Assembly: GCF_003382685.1 (NCBI RefSeq)
Contig: NZ_QLVG01000001.1
Span: 1 to 64,000, forward strand
Length of the DNA: 64,000 nt
Source of the DNA: Halorussus litoreus
GTDB lineage: Archaea; Halobacteriota; Halobacteria; Halobacteriales; Haladaptataceae
Direction: 5' to 3'
Shown in pieces: positions 59,634-64,000 of this stretch. Every line of letters starts with the position of its first letter. Position 1 is the first letter of the stretch. Under the pieces are notes generated by a model. The model saw nothing but the letters and a program-made list of their open reading frames with translations. It ran no database searches and was not told the origin of the DNA. The position numbers and the translations under genes were made by a program.

Positions 59634-60689
59634 TTATTTCGTCGGCGTCACGCCGTGTCCCGGCCCCGAGATGTCGTGTATCGGGCCACCACGTGTTTCG
59701 ATGACGTCTTCGGCGAGCAAGCGGTTCCCGTCGAGGTCGACGTACGAGAACGCGCCCGTTCCGGCGACGACGTGGGCGCTGGCGTGGATGCCGACCGCGC
59801 TCTCGAGCATACAGCCGATCATCAGGTCGAGGTTCGCGCCGCGCGCGATTGCGGCGATGTCGGCGGCCGCGAGCGGCCCGGACTTCCCGAGCTTCACGTT
59901 GATAACGTCCGCGGCTTCCTCGCGAACGATTCGGATTGCGTCCTCGGGCGTGAACACGGACTCGTCGGCCGCGATGGGGGCGTCGACGCGCTCGCGGGCG
60001 CTCGCGAGTCCGGCGACGTCGGCCGCGGGGACCGGCTGCTCGATGAGTTCGAGGTCGATGCCGCGAGCGCGCACCTCGTCGGCGAATCGGGCGGTCTCCT
60101 TGGGCGTCCACCCCTGGTTGGCGTCGACCTTCAGCGCGGCGTCGGGAGCTGCGTCGGCGACCGAAGTGACGCGGTCCGCGTCCTCCATCGGGTCGGGGCC
60201 GGTCTTGATCTTCAGGTGCTCGAATCCCGCCTCGGCTGCGCTGGCCGCCCGGTCGGCCGCGCTGTCGGGTCCGAGGATGGGGATGGTCAGGTCCGTCTCG
60301 ACCGGTTCGGGCGACCCGCCGAACAGTTCCGAGAGGGGCAGGTCGCGCTCCCGGCAGTAGGCGTCGAGGATCGCGGTCTCGACGGCGAAGAGTGCCGACA
60401 CCATCCCGGGGAACGCCGACCGGACGTCGTCGACGAGCGTCCGATAGTCGCGGATGTCGCGGCCTTCCACGAGGTCGGCGGCGGCCCGGGCCGTTTCGAT
60501 GGCGGCCGCTTGTGTCTCACCCGTCACCGGCGGAATCGGTGACCCCTCGCCGTAGCCCGTCGTGCCGGACTCGGTGTCGACCGTCACGAGCAGGTTCGAC
60601 GCCTCGCGTTGCGTCCCGAGCGCGATCTCGAACGGTTCGTTCAGCGGGAGGTCGAGCGGTCGTACCGATAGTGACGTGATCTCGCTCAT
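59634..60689 (-). CDS. Enolase-superfamily epimerase, DgcA-like (N-acetyl-D-glutamate racemase)
   Basis: A 351-residue protein. The catalytic Lys pair HLKIKTG (about residues 157-163) and metal ligands Asp in KVDANQGW (about 188-195), Glu in LIEQPV, Asp/Glu in ADESV and the Lys in INVKLGKS are all present. It matches dipeptide (L-Ala-D/L-Glu) epimerases and DgcA, which racemises N-acetyl-D-glutamate. The partner gene upstream overlaps its start by 4 bases (60686-60689) and is a DUF1611/DgcN protein; the pair is the strongest reason for the DgcA call over a plain dipeptide epimerase. Confidence 0.82.
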   Translation of the reverse strand: MSEITSLSVRPLDLPLNEPFEIALGTQREASNLLVTVDTESGTTGYGEGSPIPPVTGETQAAAIETARAAADLVEGRDIRDYRTLVDDVRSAFPGMVSALFAVETAILDAYCRERDLPLSELFGGSPEPVETDLTIPILGPDSAADRAASAAEAGFEHLKIKTGPDPMEDADRVTSVADAAPDAALKVDANQGWTPKETARFADEVRARGIDLELIEQPVPAADVAGLASARERVDAPIAADESVFTPEDAIRIVREEAADVINVKLGKSGPLAAADIAAIARGANLDLMIGCMLESAVGIHASAHVVAGTGAFSYVDLDGNRLLAEDVIETRGGPIHDISGPGHGVTPTK

Positions 60690-61774
60690 TCGTCGGTCAC
60701 GCTCCCGCCGTCAGTTGTGACGGTGTCGCTTTCGAGTTCCGCTCGGACGGCGTCGAGGAGTTGGGCCGGTCCCTCCTCGTCGTAGACGTTCGCCGCGGGG
60801 AGGCCGTGGCGTTCGCGTTCGGCCCTGGCGTCGCCCCACGTCGAGATTGCGACGACGGCTGCGTCCGAGAGATCCTCGACGAGTCGCGCTTCCTTCTCGA
60901 CGCCGTCGACGCGGAACGACTCGAAGTGGGTGCGGCCGGTGCGGTCGGGGTCGTCGGCGAGGACGACCGCGTCCGGCCACGCGCCGTGGAGGATGGAGAG
61001 GGTCACGCCCGAGTACGCGCGATGGGTCAGCGAGGCTTGGCCCTCGACGAAGACGACGTCGTGGTCGGCCCCGACCGCGGTCACCATGTCCTCGACCACG
61101 CCCGCGGTGAAGTCCGCGGGGACGCGGTCGACGACGACGCCCTCGTGTGCGCCGACCATGATGCCGGTCTGGCCGGTGGCGACCCAGCCGGCGTCGAGGC
61201 CCGCGTCGCGCGCGGCCCGGTAGAGCTCGAACGTGGTGGTTCGCTTGCCGACCGCACAGTCGGTGCCGAGCGTGAGGACCACGTCGGCGTCGACGTCGTC
61301 GACCGACCCGTCGCCCACGCGCAACTGGTCGCCCTCCGGTGGCTTGCGCACGTCGAACAGCCGCGCGCCGTGTTCGTCGGCGAGGCCGGTCCAGCGGGGC
61401 TCCTCGGAGAGGAAGACATGGAGGCCCGAGACGACGTCACAGCCCGCGCGGATCGCGTCCTCGACGTCCGACACCCACGCCTCGGGTAAGTCGCCGCCGG
61501 CGGGCGCGACGCCGATGACGAGCGCTTGGGCGTCCGGTGCTTCAGCGAGCGCTCGCTCGACCGACTCGACGATGGGGATTTCGGGTGCGTCGGGCTTGCC
61601 CAGCACGTCGGCCGGGGTTCGGCCCGCGGTTTCGGTGTCGACGACCGCCTGGGCGTCGAACACCTCGCTGTGCATGACGACGCCGTTCGCCGTCTTCCCG
61701 CCCGTCTCGCCGAATTCGCCCTCCGCGAGGACGATGGTCGGGACTGGGGTCTCGAAGTGCTCTCGAAGGTTCAT
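60686..61774 (-). CDS. DUF1611 protein, DgcN-like (D-glutamate N-acetyltransferase)
   Basis: A 362-residue protein from ATG 61774 (MNLREHFETPVPTIVLAEGE). DUF1611 features: GEFGETGGKTANGVVMHSE near residues 19-37, LTLGTDCAVGKRTTTFELYR (P-loop-like, about 180-199) and GVVVDRVPADFTAGVVEDMV. In marine bacteria DgcN acetylates D-glutamate, which DgcA then racemises. It overlaps the dgcA-like gene by ATGA, so they are coupled. The start is preferred over an upstream in-frame Met. Confidence 0.8.
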   Translation of the reverse strand: MNLREHFETPVPTIVLAEGEFGETGGKTANGVVMHSEVFDAQAVVDTETAGRTPADVLGKPDAPEIPIVESVERALAEAPDAQALVIGVAPAGGDLPEAWVSDVEDAIRAGCDVVSGLHVFLSEEPRWTGLADEHGARLFDVRKPPEGDQLRVGDGSVDDVDADVVLTLGTDCAVGKRTTTFELYRAARDAGLDAGWVATGQTGIMVGAHEGVVVDRVPADFTAGVVEDMVTAVGADHDVVFVEGQASLTHRAYSGVTLSILHGAWPDAVVLADDPDRTGRTHFESFRVDGVEKEARLVEDLSDAAVVAISTWGDARAERERHGLPAANVYDEEGPAQLLDAVRAELESDTVTTDGGSVTDE

Positions 61775-61804
61775 CGTCGTTCCGTTCGGATTCCACGACC
61801 AAAA

Positions 61805-61990
61805 CTCACCCACCTTCCGTGACATCCTCCCCGCGGTAAACAAGGGGCCCCTACGAGGGGAATCCGATCTGGCAGGTTTCAGTCCGAGTACGTCGAGAGC
61901 GTCATTTGTCCGGGTCTCGGACTCGTCTCTCGGTGGACTGTGGCGCTGTCACAGGCGCTCCCGTCCCGTGGCGAGTCATCGCGTTCGGGT
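61805..61990 (-). ncRNA. Candidate omega-RNA / sense-overlapping transcript at the tnpB 3' end
   Basis: IS1341/IS605 TnpB proteins use an RNA transcribed from the 3' end of tnpB through the right end of the element. Here CCCC-TCGTA-GGGG and the GGGGAGGATGTC end string (minus strand) lie directly past the tnpB stop. Haloarchaeal IS1341 genes are reported to make sense-overlapping transcripts of this kind. The extent given is approximate and the guide would be the flank beyond the right end, about 61790-61810. Confidence 0.3.
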
Positions 61991-63114
61991 TCCCAACGGA
62001 CGCTCTCTCCCCACGGGTTGACGCGATTGGCGATGTTCGCCGCCGCGTTAATATCTGCTTGGAACTCTGAAACGTGGCAGTCGTCGTGTGGACAAACGAA
62101 TTCCGCTTGCTGACTCCGCCGACCGAGACGCTTACAGGCATGGCACGTCTGCGAGGTGTACGCCGCGTTGACGTACTCAACTCGAATCCCTGCCTCGGTC
62201 GCTTTGTCCTCGATCCGACCTTGTAGCCGAGCGAACGCCCATGCGTGAAGGCGGCGGTTCATGAACTTGCCATAGTCCAATCGCTCGCGGATGTACGACA
62301 AGTCTTCGAGAACGATAACCGGGTCCTCGAAGGAACGGGCGTACTCGACAGCCTGCCGAGACGCCTTCTCGACAATATCCGTCAGGGCGTTCTGGTAGTG
62401 GTCAAATCGCTCGTCCATGCGCCACTCGGCAGCGTCCCGAGACTGGAGCCGCCGAAGCGTGGTGAACATCTCTTTGCGGAGGTGTCGAGCTCGACTGCCG
62501 CTGACGAGCATCGGCTTCCGTGGCACGTCGCGTTTGAGGGCACAGCCCGTAATTAACGCGCTCTCGCCTACGTCGAAGCCAATGTACGTCGGGTCGTCCG
62601 AGTTGGTCGGTTCGTCGACCGCGTACTCGACGGTGACGTGCAATTCCCATGACGTGCGGTGTCGCTGGAGGCGGAGCTCGCCCGCCGTCGCATCTTCAGT
62701 GAGCAGGTCGAACCACAGGGACTCCTGCTCGGGGTTAATCCGAAGCGGAATCCAGAAATTCGTACCGCGTCCGGGTTGCGGGACCTGCCAGACGAAGCCG
62801 TGTTCGCGCTCGGCGGAGTAGTCGAACGTCGCCGCCCGATTGACGAGTCGAAGCGGATGCTGGTCGTCTAACTCCTCGGCGTTGTACGTCTTGCGGAGTT
62901 TCGGGACATAGGATTTGAGCGCGTCTTTGGCTTGGTACGGCAGGTCGTACGGCGTCACAACGTCATTGACAGCAGACATCGTATTTGCCCCGGCGTCGAA
63001 GGCGTCGTGGAGTGCGTCACGGTAGGTGTCCAAGAGTCGCTGGAGGCGTTGCTCTTTGCGCGTAGTGGGCGTGGTGAGCGTGGCCTGCAGCGTCTTCGTC
63101 ACCGTCTCGGACAC
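61879..63114 (-). CDS. tnpB: IS1341-type TnpB RNA-guided endonuclease
   Basis: A 411-residue protein with a full RuvC-like active site: Asp181 (GFDVGES), Glu270 (IVLEDLSY) and Asp354 (QADINAAAN). A zinc finger is formed by CHAC (324-327) and CPHDDC (341-346). An N-terminal helical/RNA-binding region and the KSYVPKLRKTYNAEEL block are normal. It begins MSETVTKTLQATLTTPTTRK. No frameshift is seen, so the nuclease may be active. The last 40 residues are an acidic/polar tail. A 45-residue divergent ORF lies 55 bases beyond its start. Confidence 0.9.
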   Translation of the reverse strand: MSETVTKTLQATLTTPTTRKEQRLQRLLDTYRDALHDAFDAGANTMSAVNDVVTPYDLPYQAKDALKSYVPKLRKTYNAEELDDQHPLRLVNRAATFDYSAEREHGFVWQVPQPGRGTNFWIPLRINPEQESLWFDLLTEDATAGELRLQRHRTSWELHVTVEYAVDEPTNSDDPTYIGFDVGESALITGCALKRDVPRKPMLVSGSRARHLRKEMFTTLRRLQSRDAAEWRMDERFDHYQNALTDIVEKASRQAVEYARSFEDPVIVLEDLSYIRERLDYGKFMNRRLHAWAFARLQGRIEDKATEAGIRVEYVNAAYTSQTCHACKRLGRRSQQAEFVCPHDDCHVSEFQADINAAANIANRVNPWGESVRWEPERDDSPRDGSACDSATVHRETSPRPGQMTLSTYSD

Positions 63115-63168
63115 AATGCTACAATAGTGTTAGTTATACTTAACACCCTCGGTCACTGACCATGAGAC

Positions 63169-63306
63169 GTGAAGAACATTAACATCGAGGTGGAGGAGGA
63201 ACAGTACGAGAGTCTGAAGGACACGAAGAAGCGCCACGGCCTGACGTGGCGGGGGATGCTACTCCACGCGCAACGAGAGTTGGATTCCGGCTCAGCCACC
63301 GAGTAG
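63169..63306 (+). CDS. Small DNA-binding-like protein divergent from tnpB, start possibly frameshifted
   Basis: From GTG 63169: VKNINIEVEEEQYESLKDTK, then KRHGLTWRGMLLHAQRELDS, stop TAG 63304-63306 (45 residues). The pattern is like ribbon-helix-helix proteins that often accompany haloarchaeal IS1341 genes, whose usual start is MRRKNINI. Here ATGAGACGT at 63162-63170 is followed by one extra G before AAGAACATTAAC, so the family start is out of frame; either the GTG is used or a 1-base insertion has broken the gene. It may control the element. Confidence 0.55.
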   Translation: MKNINIEVEEEQYESLKDTKKRHGLTWRGMLLHAQRELDSGSATE

Positions 63307-63578
63307 CGGTTGGTCAGTATCGAGTCACATTCCTCCTAGCCTAAAGGCCGAGATTCTCTGATTTTAAAAGATGGCTGAGGGATAGGTGGAGGTAACGCAG
63401 GCGGAACGTGGACGTGGCTCCTTATGTGGCCCTCCACGGTTGGAGTGGTGGGAGGCGTCGGGTACCTCCTGTACCGAGTTGTCCGTCGGGCTGCAGACGG
63501 TGTTCCGGATTCGGTTCTCGAAGAACTCGGCGTCGCGGGCGATTGCGAGGTGGGAAGTGGTCGCCACGAACTCTCGCG

Positions 63579-64000
63579 TCAGTCCGTCACGGATCGCTGT
63601 CGTCGGTATCCCTCGTAGAGCACCGGCAGGCCAAGCGGAAGCGACAGGACACCGAACGCGAGGAGTCCGTAACTGAGGCCGCGCTTCCGGCGGACTGCGA
63701 GTAAGGCGACGATACCGCCGAAGGTCGCGATGGCGTATGCGGTATTACTCCAAACGACCTCGTACGACGAGCAGTAGAGCCAACACGCGAACGTGTACGA
63801 GGGAGCGTTCCACGTCGGCGGCGCCAGTTTCGGCCAGAAGAACCGACAGTACGTCGTCCAGCCGAACATCGCGAGCACTGGAAGGCCGACGAGCCACAGC
63901 GTCGAGTCCGACCGTCGTGACGACCCGAAGCGTCGGTAGCCGGCGAAGAACAGCGCCGGGAAGAAGAGGATCCACAGCCAGATTCCGAGGATGTACGTGA
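63579..64000 (-). CDS. Membrane protein, C-terminal part (runs off the right edge)
   Basis: The frame is open from the window edge to the stop at 63579; about 139 residues are visible and the start is outside. It reads TYILGIWLWILFFPALFFAG, then RRFGSSRRSDSTLWLVGLPV, a Cys-containing loop (APSYTFACWLYCSSYEVVW) and two more hydrophobic segments with a basic tail (LYEGYRRQRSVTD). At least four transmembrane helices are present. The two nearby Cys residues could form an extracellular disulfide. The family is not recognised. Confidence 0.6.
   Translation of the reverse strand, partial: TYILGIWLWILFFPALFFAGYRRFGSSRRSDSTLWLVGLPVLAMFGWTTYCRFFWPKLAPPTWNAPSYTFACWLYCSSYEVVWSNTAYAIATFGGIVALLAVRRKRGLSYGLLAFGVLSLPLGLPVLYEGYRRQRSVTD

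Larger units (their letters stand above)
61805..63370 (-). mobile_element. IS1341-type insertion element (tnpB without tnpA)
   Basis: It contains tnpB on the minus strand and a small divergent ORF. The right end is near 61813-61830 (CCGCGGGGAGGATGTCACGG on the minus strand), a string shared with the remnant at 47.8 kb. The left end is probably near the GCCTAAAGGC dyad at 63339-63348. No tnpA transposase is present, so the element would need help to move. Exact ends, target site and duplications are not determined. Confidence 0.6.

Noticed and set aside
1-64000. CRISPR array, prophage, integrase or rRNA operon
   Set aside because: No regularly spaced direct repeats with unique spacers, no phage structural or integrase genes and no rRNA-like sequence were seen on either strand.

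Overview
This window is chromosomal DNA from a halophilic archaeon (class Halobacteria). The evidence is the high GC content, the strongly acidic predicted proteins, the many Tat-type lipoproteins with an R-R motif and lipobox Cys, leaderless promoters (TATA about 25 bases before a start codon), and archaeal marker pathways: archaeosine tRNA modification, coenzyme F420 biosynthesis, a CetZ tubulin homologue and SAMP-type ubiquitin-like modifiers. Genus cannot be fixed from the sequence alone. No rRNA, tRNA, CRISPR array, prophage or replication origin was found.

Layout. 1-5.6 kb: a truncated Agl23-like membrane protein, two lipoproteins, a DUF63 membrane protein, a hypothetical protein and an SPW-repeat protein, separated by repeat-rich spacers. 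5.8-8.75 kb: one large single-chain type IIG-like restriction-modification enzyme of visibly lower GC, followed by about 1.2 kb without a convincing gene; this looks like a horizontally acquired island. 10-13 kb: small membrane protein, Nudix hydrolase, secreted protein and lipoprotein. 13.2-19.5 kb: tgtA and arcS (archaeosine), split by a 943-residue lipoprotein with its own promoter; the third archaeosine gene, raSEA, lies at 41-42 kb. 20-25.7 kb: GNAT, a polytopic membrane protein paired with a MoaD-like protein ending in Cys-Cys, an ABC-2 transporter and tmk. 26-29 kb: an NDUFA9-like protein, cetZ1 and an overlapping membrane-anchored partner. 29.4-33.4 kb: cofC, cofG and cofH of F420 synthesis. 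33.6-40.1 kb: purine genes purC, purU, purS and purQ, with a methyltransferase and an arylsulfotransferase-like protein. 40-50.5 kb: small proteins, raSEA, VanZ, a tungsten aldehyde oxidoreductase, a RelE-like toxin/antitoxin pair, a Cys/Met PLP enzyme, a TnpB remnant and a four-gene block around a SAMP-like protein with a C-terminal tail. 50.8-54 kb: a giant beta-helix surface protein. 54-58 kb: uppP-like, glmU-like and glmS (amino-sugar/lipid-carrier supply). 58-61.8 kb: an L-2-hydroxyglutarate oxidase and a convergent DgcA/DgcN-like D-glutamate gene pair. 61.8-63.4 kb: an IS1341-type element (TnpB with a small divergent ORF). The window ends inside a membrane protein.

The most notable non-routine items are: two dispersed intergenic repeat families (three copies each) with hairpins that covary between copies; a 23-bp perfect inverted repeat inside a coding region; the toxin/antitoxin pair with an inverted repeat at its promoter; the SAMP-like protein whose di-glycine is followed by 15 residues; and two Arg-rich micro-ORFs whose stops overlap the starts of purC and glmS.
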